A DNA stretch of 38,909 nucleotides, from assembly GCA_019456185.1 (NCBI GenBank), contig VRUH01000037.1, positions 277 through 39,185 on the forward strand, read 5' to 3'. Position numbers and translations under genes: made by a program. Every line of letters starts with the position of its first letter. The stretch's first letter is position 1. Shown here one piece after another: positions 1-8,502 of the stretch. This stretch comes from Candidatus Glassbacteria bacterium (GTDB lineage Bacteria > Gemmatimonadota > Glassbacteria > GWA2-58-10). The notes below the pieces were generated by a model. The model ran no database searches. It was not told the origin of the DNA and worked only from the letters and a program-made list of their open reading frames with translations.

Positions 1-128
1 AACGCGTCCTGCCAGCCCAGCGTGATACTGCACTCGATCCCGCAGGCGTCCATCACCCGTACAGCCATTTCCGCCCATTGCGGAGCCGCATGGATATGAG
101 CGTCAATTATTTTTACCGGTCCTGACAT
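1..128 (-). CDS. Amidohydrolase-family protein, N-terminal part (cut by window edge)
   Basis: The reverse strand opens at 128 with MSGPVKIIDAHIHAAP and stays open to the edge, giving 42 residues. The early D-A-H-I-H motif is the metal-binding HxH at the first strand of amidohydrolase TIM barrels (amidohydrolase-2 type). The following residues (DACGIECSITLGW) align by eye with DEAGIEACVTLTW in the protein encoded at 1412-2476, so the two are probably relatives. It lies 32 bases downstream of the metallo-hydrolase gene on the same strand and is likely co-transcribed with it. No strong ribosome-binding site is seen before this ATG. Substrate unknown. Confidence 0.7.
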   Translation of the reverse strand, partial: MSGPVKIIDAHIHAAPQWAEMAVRVMDACGIECSITLGWQDA

Positions 129-160
129 TACCGTTCTTTTCAGCGAAGAGGGTAAATTAC

Positions 161-1243
161 TTACGCTTTCAGGACGTCCGGCTCCGGCTCGCCTTCCTGC
201 TTGAGCCGCCAGAACAGATGGTGCGAGTCGATCCAGTCGAGATCACTGCCCTGGCGGCGCAAGTGGATAATATGGCTTGTCACCTGCATCACCTGCCAGA
301 TACTGTCCGGCGCTCCCTCCAGCTCAACTGTCCCGTGTCCCGGCAGCAGGACCTGCCATTTTGCCGCATCCGGGTCGTCGTGGAGTCTCCACAGGCTCGC
401 CAGGTACTGGTCCCAGTTGCAATAGCCGGCGCCCATCCAGGCGTGACGGCCGAAATGGAGGACAATGTCCCCGCTGATCAATCCAGAGGTGCCGGCCCAG
501 TCGAAACTGAAGCATGCCGAGCCGGGAGTGTGGCCCGGTGTGTGAATCGCCCGCAGGCTCAGTCGGCCGAAAGTAAGCGTATCCCCGCCGGCGAACGAAA
601 GCGGGTTTTTAACCGGTGTCACCGGCAGGCTCTGCTCGCCCAGATCCAGCTCACCGGTCATATAGCCCCGGTCGTCCTCGTGGATATAAACCGGCACGCC
701 GCGCGCTTCCCACTGGGCTGCGCACTGGCTGTGGTCCCAGTGCATGTGGGTCAGCAGCACCCATTTGACGTCGGACAATTCGTACCCCAGCTGCCTGATC
801 TGGGTATTCACCAGGGCCGAGAACCGGTCGTAGCTGGGATCGATCAGCAACAGGCCCGATCCTGTATCCCAGAGGTAGACACACTGGTGGTAGTCGTCCG
901 GACCCAGCAGATAGAGATTCTCCAGAATCCGCCCCGGGCGGCGCTGAATCGGTTCCACGAGTTGGCCCCACTTGTAGGAATGGGCCAGCCACACGCTGGC
1001 GTCGTCTTTCCAGTTGCGCTTCGGGTTCCAGTCCTCGTACTTGAACTGCTCGATCAGAGTGAACCGGTCATGGATCACCTTGTGTCCCAGGGGACTGGTG
1101 TGGGTCACCGCGGGATGATAGCGGCCCTCTGCCGCATTGCCCGCCCGCTGAGCCGTTTCGGCGTTTCCTGCCGACGGAGCGCTGCCGCTACAGGCAGCTC
1201 CCAGTGATAGCCCGGACAGTGAGATAAAATGTCTTCGGTCCAT
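161..1243 (-). CDS. Exported metallo-beta-lactamase-fold hydrolase
   Basis: A 360-residue MBL-fold hydrolase. The zinc ligands are visible: HMHWDH at residues 166-171, His237 in TPGHTPG, Asp259 in SGDI and His303 in LPGHG. The order and spacing fit the lactonase/glyoxalase-II-like branch rather than class B beta-lactamases. The N-terminus starts with DRRHF, resembling a Tat leader, and has a Cys at 18 that could be lipidated (GAAC, not a perfect lipobox), so the enzyme is probably periplasmic or membrane-anchored. The start is supported by GGGAGG at 1250-1255. Residues 25-45 are a low-complexity linker. Its partner downstream is an amidohydrolase, suggesting hydrolysis of a lactone or ester followed by ring or amide cleavage; the substrate cannot be read from the sequence. 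Confidence 0.85.
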   Translation of the reverse strand: MDRRHFISLSGLSLGAACSGSAPSAGNAETAQRAGNAAEGRYHPAVTHTSPLGHKVIHDRFTLIEQFKYEDWNPKRNWKDDASVWLAHSYKWGQLVEPIQRRPGRILENLYLLGPDDYHQCVYLWDTGSGLLLIDPSYDRFSALVNTQIRQLGYELSDVKWVLLTHMHWDHSQCAAQWEARGVPVYIHEDDRGYMTGELDLGEQSLPVTPVKNPLSFAGGDTLTFGRLSLRAIHTPGHTPGSACFSFDWAGTSGLISGDIVLHFGRHAWMGAGYCNWDQYLASLWRLHDDPDAAKWQVLLPGHGTVELEGAPDSIWQVMQVTSHIIHLRRQGSDLDWIDSHHLFWRLKQEGEPEPDVLKA

Positions 1244-1411
1244 CGTTTGCCTCCCGAGGTTGACGAAATGGTTGTGCCAAGAGTGTTCGGTTTTATATTT
1301 TCAACCCTGTGCCGGCCCGGCGCCGCACTTCCCCAGCCCACGGCTGCCGGTACGGTTACCGGTTCATTATATGCATGACTGAGCTTCATTCGCAAGCAGC
1401 AAGGAGAAAAT

Positions 1412-2476
1412 ATGGCTGACCAGGAACTGAAAGGCGCTTACGACGAGGTCGAGGTGGAGGATACTCTCCTGCTCAAGGACTTCGAACCCAGGACCATGCT
1501 GAAGCAGGAAATTCATCTCCCGGAAAGGCCTAAGTTTCCGGCTGTCGACGCCCACGTGCACCTGGATGAGGTCAAGGGGATGACCGCCGAAAAATATCTG
1601 AAGCTGATGGACGAGGCGGGGATCGAGGCCTGCGTGACGCTGACCTGGCTGCCGATCGAGGAAGTGCCGGGTTATCTAAAGCGTTTCAGCGCCACCTATC
1701 CCGACCGCTTCAAGGTCGTGATCTGGAACCACCTCGATGAGCTCGAGCGCACCGGCAAACCCGACCATTTCCTCGATTGGATGAAACGGCTCAACGACCT
1801 CGGCCTGGCGGGTTTCAAGTTCTGGAAGGACATGGGACTGACCGCCAGAAACCCCGAGGGCGATTTGTGGCGGATCGACGATGAGCGGCTGGACCCGGTC
1901 TATGCGCTGGCCGGCGAGCTCGATATGCCGTTCATCTTCCACACCGCGGACCCCGATGCGTTTTTCATCCCGCTCGACCGTTTCAACGAGCGCTACGAGG
2001 AATTGATCCGCCACCCGGACTGGACATTCAATGATCCGGAGCGCCATCCCAAAAAAGAAGATGTCCTGGCCCAGCAGGAAAACGTGATCAAGCGCCATCC
2101 CGATACCCGCTTCTGGGCCGCCCACTGCGCCGCCCGCGGCGAGAACCTTCCCGAGCTGAGCCGCCTGCTGGAGACCTACCCGAATTTTTACTGCGACATC
2201 AGCGCCAGGATCAACGAGCTGGGCCGCCAGCCCTGGAGCTCCCGCGAGCTGCTTATCGATTTCGCCGACCGGATCGCGTTCGGCAGCGACATGGACCCGG
2301 AAGTGGAGATGTACAGTCTTTGCTGGCGCTTTTTCGAAACCCGCGACGAGTACTGGGACTACCCCAGCCATCCCTCGCGCCAGGGCCGCTGGAAAGTCCA
2401 CTCGCTGGACCTGCCGGATGACACGCTGAAAAAGTTCTACCACGACACCGCCTGGAATTTTTTCTGGAAAAGCTGA
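1412..2476 (+). CDS. Amidohydrolase (amidohydrolase-2 type, TIM barrel)
   Basis: A 354-residue protein with an AAGGAG ribosome-binding site at 1401-1406. Amidohydrolase metal-site elements appear in order: DAHVH (His48, His50), Lys136 in GFKFWKD, His177 in FIFHTAD, His238 in WAAHCA, and Asp293 in FGSDMDP. These match the ACMSD/2-pyrone-4,6-dicarboxylate hydrolase-like superfamily of decarboxylases and hydrolases. There is no signal peptide, so it is probably cytoplasmic. The Tat protein gene follows after 28 bases, suggesting co-transcription. The gene is divergent from the metallo-hydrolase at 161-1243, with about 170 bases between them for control elements. The reaction and substrate are not determined. 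Confidence 0.85.
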   Translation: MADQELKGAYDEVEVEDTLLLKDFEPRTMLKQEIHLPERPKFPAVDAHVHLDEVKGMTAEKYLKLMDEAGIEACVTLTWLPIEEVPGYLKRFSATYPDRFKVVIWNHLDELERTGKPDHFLDWMKRLNDLGLAGFKFWKDMGLTARNPEGDLWRIDDERLDPVYALAGELDMPFIFHTADPDAFFIPLDRFNERYEELIRHPDWTFNDPERHPKKEDVLAQQENVIKRHPDTRFWAAHCAARGENLPELSRLLETYPNFYCDISARINELGRQPWSSRELLIDFADRIAFGSDMDPEVEMYSLCWRFFETRDEYWDYPSHPSRQGRWKVHSLDLPDDTLKKFYHDTAWNFFWKS

Positions 2477-2504
2477 TTGACATAACTCCGCTAAGGAGCC
2501 GGCT

Positions 2505-3635
2505 ATGTCCCGCAAGATAAATCGCAGAAATTTCACGCTGACCTCTCTGGCGGGCCTGGCGGCCCTGCCGCCGGGTTTAGCGGGACCTTTAGCCGCATCT
2601 CGGGCTTCGGGCACAAGGCAACGGACCGTCGTGGGGATTGACGGCGACGGCTGGACGATCAACGGGAGGCCGACTTACGAGGGACGGACCTGGAACGGCC
2701 GCAGGATCGAGGGCCTGTTGCTGAACTCGCGGATGATCCAGGGTGTGTTCGACGACGCCAACCCGGAAACTGTCGGCCGCTGGACCTACCCTGACACCGG
2801 CCGCTGGGACCCGGAGCGCAACACGCGCGAGTTCCTGGCCGCCATGCCAGCCTGGCGCGCCCACGGCCTGCTGGCGTTCACGATCAACTTCCAGGGCGGC
2901 AGCCCCCAGGGGTATTCCAAGCTCCAGCCCTGGCACAACTCGGCGTTCAAATCAAATGGCGGACTGAAGCAGCCCTACCTGGACCGGATGGAACGGATCC
3001 TCGATTTCGCCGATGAGCTGGGGATGGCGGTTATCCTCGGCGTGTTCTATTTCGGCCAGGACGAGCGGCTGGCCGACGGGCAAGCGGTTGTCCGCGGATT
3101 GGACAACGCCTGTAACTGGGTTCTGGACGGCGGCTGGACCAACGTGGTGATCGAGGTCAATAACGAGTGCGACGTTCCCCGCTACGAGCACGACATCCTT
3201 AAACCGAAGCATGTGCACGAACTGATCGAGCGGGTTAAAAGCCACGGTCGTGATGGACGCCGCCTGCTGGTCAGCACCAGCTACGGGGGCGGTTCACTGG
3301 CGCGCGAGAACGTGGTCCGCAGCGCGGATTTTATCCTGATGCACGGCAACGGTGTCTCTGAGCCGGCGCGGATCGCGGAGATGGTGCGGGAGGTGAGGCA
3401 GGTGGCCGGCTGGCGGCCGATGCCGGTCGTGTTCAACGAGGACGACCACTTCGATTTCGACAAACCGGCCAGTAACATGCTGGCCGCGCTGAGTGAATAC
3501 GCATCCTGGGGCTATTTCGACCCGGGCCAGAGCAACTACCGCGACGGCTACCAGTGCCCGCCCGTAAACTGGCAGATCAATACCACCCGGAAACGGGCTT
3601 TTTTCGGCAAGTTGAAGGAAATTACCGGAGAGTAA
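2505..3635 (+). CDS. Tat-exported glycoside-hydrolase-like TIM-barrel protein
   Basis: 376 residues with a Tat leader (NRRNFTLTSLAGLAALPPG, residues 6-24), so it is exported folded. The body reads like a clan GH-A barrel: a strand ending VVIEVNNECD (Glu221, where the Asn-Glu acid/base pair sits in GH5-like enzymes) and a late strand PVVFNEDDHF (Glu312, nucleophile position). It is close to cellulase-like proteins annotated only as hypothetical in environmental genomes. Activity is inferred from those motifs; the substrate is unknown. The stop is followed 4 bases later by the ATG of the decayed URO-D-like gene, so the two probably shared a transcript. Start chosen because the Tat motif begins six residues in; a purine-rich AAGGAG lies just upstream (about 2492-2497). 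Confidence 0.75.
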   Translation: MSRKINRRNFTLTSLAGLAALPPGLAGPLAASRASGTRQRTVVGIDGDGWTINGRPTYEGRTWNGRRIEGLLLNSRMIQGVFDDANPETVGRWTYPDTGRWDPERNTREFLAAMPAWRAHGLLAFTINFQGGSPQGYSKLQPWHNSAFKSNGGLKQPYLDRMERILDFADELGMAVILGVFYFGQDERLADGQAVVRGLDNACNWVLDGGWTNVVIEVNNECDVPRYEHDILKPKHVHELIERVKSHGRDGRRLLVSTSYGGGSLARENVVRSADFILMHGNGVSEPARIAEMVREVRQVAGWRPMPVVFNEDDHFDFDKPASNMLAALSEYASWGYFDPGQSNYRDGYQCPPVNWQINTTRKRAFFGKLKEITGE

Positions 3636-3639
3636 GAGC

Positions 3640-4089
3640 ATGGAGCTCTAGCAGGACTGGGACAAGGCGCGGGAGAGAATTCTGGCATGGTGGAACCGCG
3701 AACTGGTCGACCGCTGCGTGATCCAGGTTTCCGCTCCCCGCAACGGAGCCACTGGCGATGAGTGGGACCCGTTCCACATGGCGCGTAACCTCGACGGGCC
3801 GGATGCGCTCAAACACCTGGACATGCTGCTCGACATCCCGGGCCTGAACGGAATCCAGTGGGTGCCCGGAACGGGCAACCCCGGCACCGGCTCGCCGGTC
3901 TGGTTCGACATCTACCGCCGGATTCAGGAAAAGGGCAAACTGCTGCTGCTGCAGGGGATGGACCCGAACGACGTGCGGGGCGTACTGGAAGGGATCAGTT
4001 CCAAAGGGGTATTGATCGGCACCGCGTGCGAAACCGAGGACGAGGCCCGCAGACTGCTGAAACATGCCGGGACATGGACCAGAGACTGA
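3640..4089 (+). pseudogene. Relic of a uroporphyrinogen-decarboxylase-like gene: nonsense codon plus internal deletion
   Basis: From the ATG at 3640 the frame reads Met-Glu-Leu and then TAG (3649-3651), after which the same frame stays open to TGA at 4087-4089. The text after the stop (QDWDKARERILAWWNREL, then VIQVSAPRNG) is the N-terminus of a URO-D-like family that normally has about 350-400 residues. At roughly 3770-3795 it jumps to LDGPDALKHLDMLLDIPGLN and IQWVPGTG, which belong to the family's C-terminal part, and runs to a normal C-terminus. The middle of the barrel is absent. A GGAGAG at 3628-3633 precedes the dead start. A GTG at 3718 could start a 123-residue peptide, but it would lack most of the fold. 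A live URO-D-family gene is at 8503-9570, of a different subfamily. Confidence 0.75.
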
Positions 4090-4113
4090 GCATGGAAAAG
4101 GCCATGAAACCAG

Positions 4114-4140
4114 AAAAGGAGACCGCACGGCCTCCCTTTT
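4114..4140. terminator. Candidate bidirectional terminator between convergent genes
   Basis: AAAA at 4114-4117, then GGAG-A-CC / GG-C-CTCC stem (4118-4124 with 4129-4135, one A-C mismatch) around a GCAC loop, then C and TTTT (4137-4140). The A-run and T-run on either side let it act for the relic gene on the plus strand and the HDOD gene on the minus strand. The stem is modest. Confidence 0.45.
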
Positions 4141-4170
4141 CTCAATACAGTGATCCGAATTGGAGAGCGC

Positions 4171-5088
4171 TTAAAACCAGCCCGCCTGTTTCATCCTGGC
4201 GATACTCTTTTTGACCTCGCCGACAAGTTCCGCAATGTTTTTCTCGTTCAATTTCGTACTTGCACTGCTGTTGAGCTTATCCAGGCAATACTGGTACTTG
4301 CCGGGATCCTTCTCTCCGGACTCGACGAAGCCCAGGTTTTCGGCATTGCAGATAATATCGGCGAGACAAAGGGTGCAAGTCAGCCTGACGGCTTCTTCCT
4401 GGTCGAGAATATCAGGAGTGTGGTGGAAATGGATCGCCACCGCGGTCTCGTCGGGGAAATTCCAGTCGACCGCGATCGCGTTACCGATATCTGTATGGTC
4501 GTAGCCCAGTACACTGGTCTCGATATCTGAAATTGCTCCGCCCCCGGCGCCGAATTCATCGAGGATCTTAAAAAACGAATCCAGCAGAAACTGATCCTCG
4601 ATCACGATCCCGATATCATGCAGCAGACCGGCCACATAGGCTGTTCCGCCCTGATCGTTGAACGCCCGGCGATAGATCAGTTTACCGCAGATCGCCACCG
4701 AAACGCAGTGTTTCCAGAGCAGCGCCCTTGAGTAGCCGGCGAACTCGTCGCTCTCATTGACGAAAATCTGGCTGATCTTCTGATTCAGGGCCAGCTCTTT
4801 CAACTCGTTGAACCCCACGCAGACCACGGCGTCCTGGATATCGCCGATGGTTCTCGGAAACCCGTAATAGGCAGAATTAGCCAGCTTGAGCAGCTTGGCG
4901 GACAACGGCGGGTCGAGCTGGATCACCTCTTTCAGGTCCTTGGCGCCGGATTTCGGATCGTTGATCAGGCGGATCAATTCCGAGACAGTGCTCTTGATCG
5001 ACGACAGCTCCGAATCGTCCACCAGATCGAGCAGCTCGCGCAGCCTGGAGATTTTATCATCGCTGTATGTCTGGGACTCTTCCTGCAT
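4171..5088 (-). CDS. HDOD-domain signalling protein
   Basis: 305 residues with a helical N-terminal stretch (1-45) followed by an HDOD domain. Landmarks are LDPPLSAKLLKLANSAYYG (58-76), typical of HDOD proteins, His127 in LWKHCVS, and GLLHDIG with the HD pair at 157-158, followed by HTDIGN near 198-203. HDOD proteins are catalytically uncertain relatives of HD phosphohydrolases that work in stress, motility and c-di-GMP-linked regulation. There is no receiver or other output domain here, so it is a stand-alone HDOD protein, probably cytoplasmic. It has its own promoter candidate at 5158-5186 and is unrelated in function to its neighbours. Confidence 0.9.
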   Translation of the reverse strand: MQEESQTYSDDKISRLRELLDLVDDSELSSIKSTVSELIRLINDPKSGAKDLKEVIQLDPPLSAKLLKLANSAYYGFPRTIGDIQDAVVCVGFNELKELALNQKISQIFVNESDEFAGYSRALLWKHCVSVAICGKLIYRRAFNDQGGTAYVAGLLHDIGIVIEDQFLLDSFFKILDEFGAGGGAISDIETSVLGYDHTDIGNAIAVDWNFPDETAVAIHFHHTPDILDQEEAVRLTCTLCLADIICNAENLGFVESGEKDPGKYQYCLDKLNSSASTKLNEKNIAELVGEVKKSIARMKQAGWF

Positions 5089-5157
5089 GGCTGCTTCTCA
5101 ACTAATTTTTCGGCTCAAAATTCAGACCGCAGGGACATACCGTAGTTAATCAAATGT

Positions 5158-5186
5158 ATCTTATCATTATTCATCCAACTTTTCAA
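5158..5186 (-). promoter_or_regulatory. Sigma-70-type promoter for the HDOD gene
   Basis: On the reverse strand TTGAAA (5181-5186) and TAAGAT (5158-5163) are separated by exactly 17 bases. This predicts a transcript start near 5151 and a leader of about 60 bases before the HDOD ATG at 5088. Confidence 0.55.
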
Positions 5187-5243
5187 CTGTTACGTTTAAT
5201 TTCGGACTGCCTGACTCGGAAAGCCGGTAATCAGTGAACGCGC

Positions 5244-5435
5244 TCAGTCGGTTATCAGCACCAGCTTGCCGGCGAACCTCCGTTCTCCCATCATCTGATG
5301 AGCCAGTGCCACGCCCGCGGTCTTCACCCTGACCAGCACCTCGTCCGGCCCGGGTTCGGGCTGTTCTCCGCCGGCGACGAGTTTCAGCACCGACGGGCCG
5401 CCGTGCTTTGTCACAGCCGCCTTCCTGTATTCCAT
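5244..5435 (-). pseudogene. Internally deleted MDR-family (zinc alcohol dehydrogenase / quinone oxidoreductase) relic
   Basis: A 63-residue frame. Residues 1-44 (KAAVTKHGGPSVLKL ... VLVRVKTAGVA) are the classic N-terminus of medium-chain quinone oxidoreductases, about 320 residues long when intact. Residues 45-63 (AHQMMGERRFAGKLVLITD) are the classic C-terminus of the same family. The catalytic, Rossmann and dimer regions are missing, so the ends have been joined in frame by loss of about 260 codons. The product cannot be an enzyme. It follows the heparinase-like gene by 24 bases on the same strand. Whether it is transcribed is unknown. Confidence 0.75.
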
Positions 5436-5459
5436 TCCGGCCTCGTTTCGCTGTGCTCT

Positions 5460-8294
5460 TCAGCGCAGGACGACCATCTTGCGCACGGTTGTCCGCTTCC
5501 CGGCGGTCAGGCGGTAAAAGTAGACACCCGACGGAACCGGGTGGCCCTCCATGTCGGTGCCGTCCCAGAACACCCGCTTCACGCCGCCGCTCTGCTCCGT
5601 ATCAACCAGCGTCCTCAGCACCTGGCCGCGGAGGTTGTAGATCACCATACGGACCCGGAGAAATTCGTCCTCCGGCAAGCCGTAGGTGATCGTGGTTGAC
5701 GGGTTGAGCGGGTTGGGGCTGTTCTGTCCGAGGAAAAACCGCCGGCCGCCCGCTCCAGCGCCAGCGCCGATCAGCTCCAGGGCCAGCCGCCGCTCCTGTG
5801 CGCTCATTCCCAGGCCGGCCAGTTGTCCGGCCAGCCAGTTCCGCTCCCGTTCGCCGACAACAGCTCCCAATTCCTCGCGGGCCGCCCCGGCCAGCAGGAG
5901 GTAGCCGCGATTGTCGCGAATCAGGTTCAGCAGCGCCACCGCATCGTCGATACTCCAGACCCCGTCGCCGTTGAAATCCACCCGCGCATCCGTCTGATCG
6001 CGGCGGGCGAGCAGCATCATCATCAGCACGTCGGCAATCCCCAGGCGGCTGTCGGCGTTGAAATCGCCGATCAGGACCACCGTGGTGTCCACCACTCCCG
6101 GCAGCAGTTCGAACTCCCCCTCGCCGCCGAACCGGACCTGAGCGCCGAGACCGCCGACAGCGTTAAACAGCACTTCGACCAGCAGCGGACCAGCCTCGCC
6201 GATCGCCACGCCCGCGAGCGTACTGTCGGGCTGGAGCAGCTCCACTGGCGACGGCGCGGTATCGGACGGTTCAGCGATCTCGATCACGTGCAGGAAGTAA
6301 TCGCGCTTGTTTGCTCCCGGCGCCCTGACCTCCAGGCGCCAGGGCGCGTACGGCGGATCGCCCGTCTTCTTGCCGACATGGTTGTACTGCGCCGTCGGTT
6401 CCTCGGGATGTCCCCAGAAATCATGGCCCTCGCCGCCCCGGCGGGTAAGCTCGGCCGAGGAGGGCAGCACCGTGGTCATGAACGCACGGGAGCGCAGAGT
6501 AGATTCCCCGATAAACTCGTCCCCCGCCGGGTCCGAGAGCCAGCTTACCCAGCGAGGCGCGGTTGAAGTGAAGAGGTGGCCTTCGACCTCCACTGTTTCC
6601 TCGCCGGACACCACTGGCTCGGTGGGGACGTGCAGGAACCAGTGCTTGGGATGTTCTCCGTTTTTGGCCTCCACCCGGTCGAACACGACGAAATATTCGC
6701 GGGAGCCCCGGAAGTAGATAAACTGGCGGGTGACTTCGTTCACCTTGAGAATCCGGTAACCCCGGCTCAGGTCGGCGGCAGCGTAAGTATAACGGCTGCC
6801 GTGTTTGTAGGCGGTGATGGTCCCGCGCTTCACAACCTCGTCGTGGTCTCCCTCGTAAACGTGACGGATCAGGCCGCCGTCGCGCTCGTTGCTGGTCCCG
6901 CCCGCGGCCAGGACATCCTCGCCGGGCGAGAGCCGGCGGAAAGTCTCGGCCGGATCGAACACGGTGACGATATTGAACGGCATGGAGCCGCCGGCGTAGT
7001 AATCGTCGTCGTTGTGCCCCGAGCCGCCCGCCCTCAGGACCAGCCAGCCGTTCTTGGCGATCATGAAATGACCCTCGTCATCCCGGGCGTGGTTGGCCAG
7101 ATTGGGACCCGCGCCGAAAAAGGCCCAGCTAGTCGAGGGGTCGTTCCAGCGGCCGCGCATGTAGACATGCCCCGCTCCGCTGAACAGCCGGGCGGCTGGC
7201 CAGCCTTCATCACCCGGGTTTGCCGGGTACAGGGAGTGGTCGTAGCTGGCCAGCCTCAGCCAGGGAACCCGGTACCAGTGGCTGGTGTCCAGGTTATCGG
7301 CGACCCAGTTCGCTACCGGGTCGAAGTAGCGCGCCCCCAGGATCGGCGCGGTCCACTGCCAGGTGGTGGGCAGCACCGCCGGGCCGGTGTTGTCGTCGAT
7401 ATAGGCGGTCTTGCCGGAGAACGGGACACTGAGGTGAACGCCCCAACGGTTCATTTCCTTGAGGTAGCTGTTGGCGCTTCCGAGCTGAAAGAAATCCTGG
7501 CCGGTCGCTGTCCGCCAGGCCTCGAATGCCCACGGGATCACTTTGACCGGGCCGTAGCTGCCGTGACCCATGCTCTCGGGCCAGACTCCCCCGGCGGTGT
7601 CGAACCAGGGGATACAGTCAGCCGGGATGCGTTTCTCCCAGGAATCCAGGAATTTTATACAGTCTGCTTCCTGCACTGTACCCGCACCTGCCAAAGCTAT
7701 TGCCACCAGTAGCTTGGGCGCTATTGCATCGCGGGAATTGGGCGGAGACAGGTGTTCCGGACCCCAGGTTTTGTTGTACAGCCAGCCGCCGTTCCGCAGC
7801 ACAATCTCCGCCGTGCTGGTATAGTACCTCAGCCACGAGCCGATATAAAGGCCGAAATCCACGCGCTCCTGCTCGGTCATCGCATCGAATATCCAGTCGT
7901 AGGCAATAGCGAAACTGCCGAATTGCCCCGCGCCCAGGTTGGTCAGCACAAGGCCGTCGCCCCAGATATCCACGATCACGCGGGCGTACTGCTCGGCGTC
8001 GGGGTTACCCAGCTCGCGCTCGATCAGGTAGACCATGGCCGCGCAGAACATGTCTGTCTGAAGATGCCATTGACTGTTGAGGTTACGCAGCTCGCCCAGC
8101 TCGAGCACCCGGTCGGCCTCGGCCTTGACCAGCGCGTAGTCATCAGCGGCCATCCCGGGACGGCCAATCAGCGAGGCGAGTTCGCTCACCCGCCCGGGGG
8201 TAAGAAAAATCCGCGGATGGGCTCCGAGCTCATACTCGGCGTATGATGGTTTGCACAGGCAGATCAATACTATGAGGGCATTAACAACACGCAT
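5460..8294 (-). CDS. Secreted heparinase II/III-like polysaccharide lyase with dockerin-like and FlgD-like C-terminal domains
   Basis: 944 residues with a cleavable signal peptide (MRVVNALIVLICLCKPSYA). The N-terminal half (GAHPRIFLTPGRV onward) is the alpha/alpha-toroid style of heparinase II/III and alginate lyases, followed by a beta-sandwich region (about 390-680) with HARDDEGHFMIAKNGWLVL, the usual H-D-x-G-x-F pattern of this family. Residues about 743-793 hold two calcium-loop repeats (DFNADSRLGIADVL and DFNGDGVWSIDDAV) like type I dockerin. The last 87 residues (from NSPNPLNPSTTITYGLPED) form a FlgD/T9SS-like Ig sorting domain. The protein is probably secreted or surface-attached and cleaves an acidic polysaccharide by elimination; substrate not determinable. 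Codon use is like the neighbours. Confidence 0.85.
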   Translation of the reverse strand: MRVVNALIVLICLCKPSYAEYELGAHPRIFLTPGRVSELASLIGRPGMAADDYALVKAEADRVLELGELRNLNSQWHLQTDMFCAAMVYLIERELGNPDAEQYARVIVDIWGDGLVLTNLGAGQFGSFAIAYDWIFDAMTEQERVDFGLYIGSWLRYYTSTAEIVLRNGGWLYNKTWGPEHLSPPNSRDAIAPKLLVAIALAGAGTVQEADCIKFLDSWEKRIPADCIPWFDTAGGVWPESMGHGSYGPVKVIPWAFEAWRTATGQDFFQLGSANSYLKEMNRWGVHLSVPFSGKTAYIDDNTGPAVLPTTWQWTAPILGARYFDPVANWVADNLDTSHWYRVPWLRLASYDHSLYPANPGDEGWPAARLFSGAGHVYMRGRWNDPSTSWAFFGAGPNLANHARDDEGHFMIAKNGWLVLRAGGSGHNDDDYYAGGSMPFNIVTVFDPAETFRRLSPGEDVLAAGGTSNERDGGLIRHVYEGDHDEVVKRGTITAYKHGSRYTYAAADLSRGYRILKVNEVTRQFIYFRGSREYFVVFDRVEAKNGEHPKHWFLHVPTEPVVSGEETVEVEGHLFTSTAPRWVSWLSDPAGDEFIGESTLRSRAFMTTVLPSSAELTRRGGEGHDFWGHPEEPTAQYNHVGKKTGDPPYAPWRLEVRAPGANKRDYFLHVIEIAEPSDTAPSPVELLQPDSTLAGVAIGEAGPLLVEVLFNAVGGLGAQVRFGGEGEFELLPGVVDTTVVLIGDFNADSRLGIADVLMMMLLARRDQTDARVDFNGDGVWSIDDAVALLNLIRDNRGYLLLAGAAREELGAVVGERERNWLAGQLAGLGMSAQERRLALELIGAGAGAGGRRFFLGQNSPNPLNPSTTITYGLPEDEFLRVRMVIYNLRGQVLRTLVDTEQSGGVKRVFWDGTDMEGHPVPSGVYFYRLTAGKRTTVRKMVVLR

Positions 8295-8502
8295 CGCCGG
8301 CTGCTCCCCGCCATCCGCAGCTGAACCTGCGGATAACTGAATTCTCGATTGGAAACATTCTTGGAAACAGGCAGAACGCTTAAATATATTCCAATTACTC
8401 CCGCCAGTAAAATTTTTTTATTGCGGCCCGGTCGTTTATATCTCAACCTTACCATTACGTATTTCTCTGTCATGTTCGGCCATTTGTCCGGCGGATCTTG
8501 AG

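Noticed and set aside
3649-3651. In-frame TAG in the URO-D-like (methyltransferase-related) gene as a pyrrolysine codon
   Set aside because: Pyrrolysine occurs in catalytic sites of methylamine methyltransferases, not at codon 4 of a URO-D protein. No pyl genes are present and the gene also lacks its middle.
8270-8473. 67-residue reverse frame between the lyase and URO-D-like genes
   Set aside because: Overlaps the signal peptide of the lyase gene, has no ribosome-binding site and no domain pattern.
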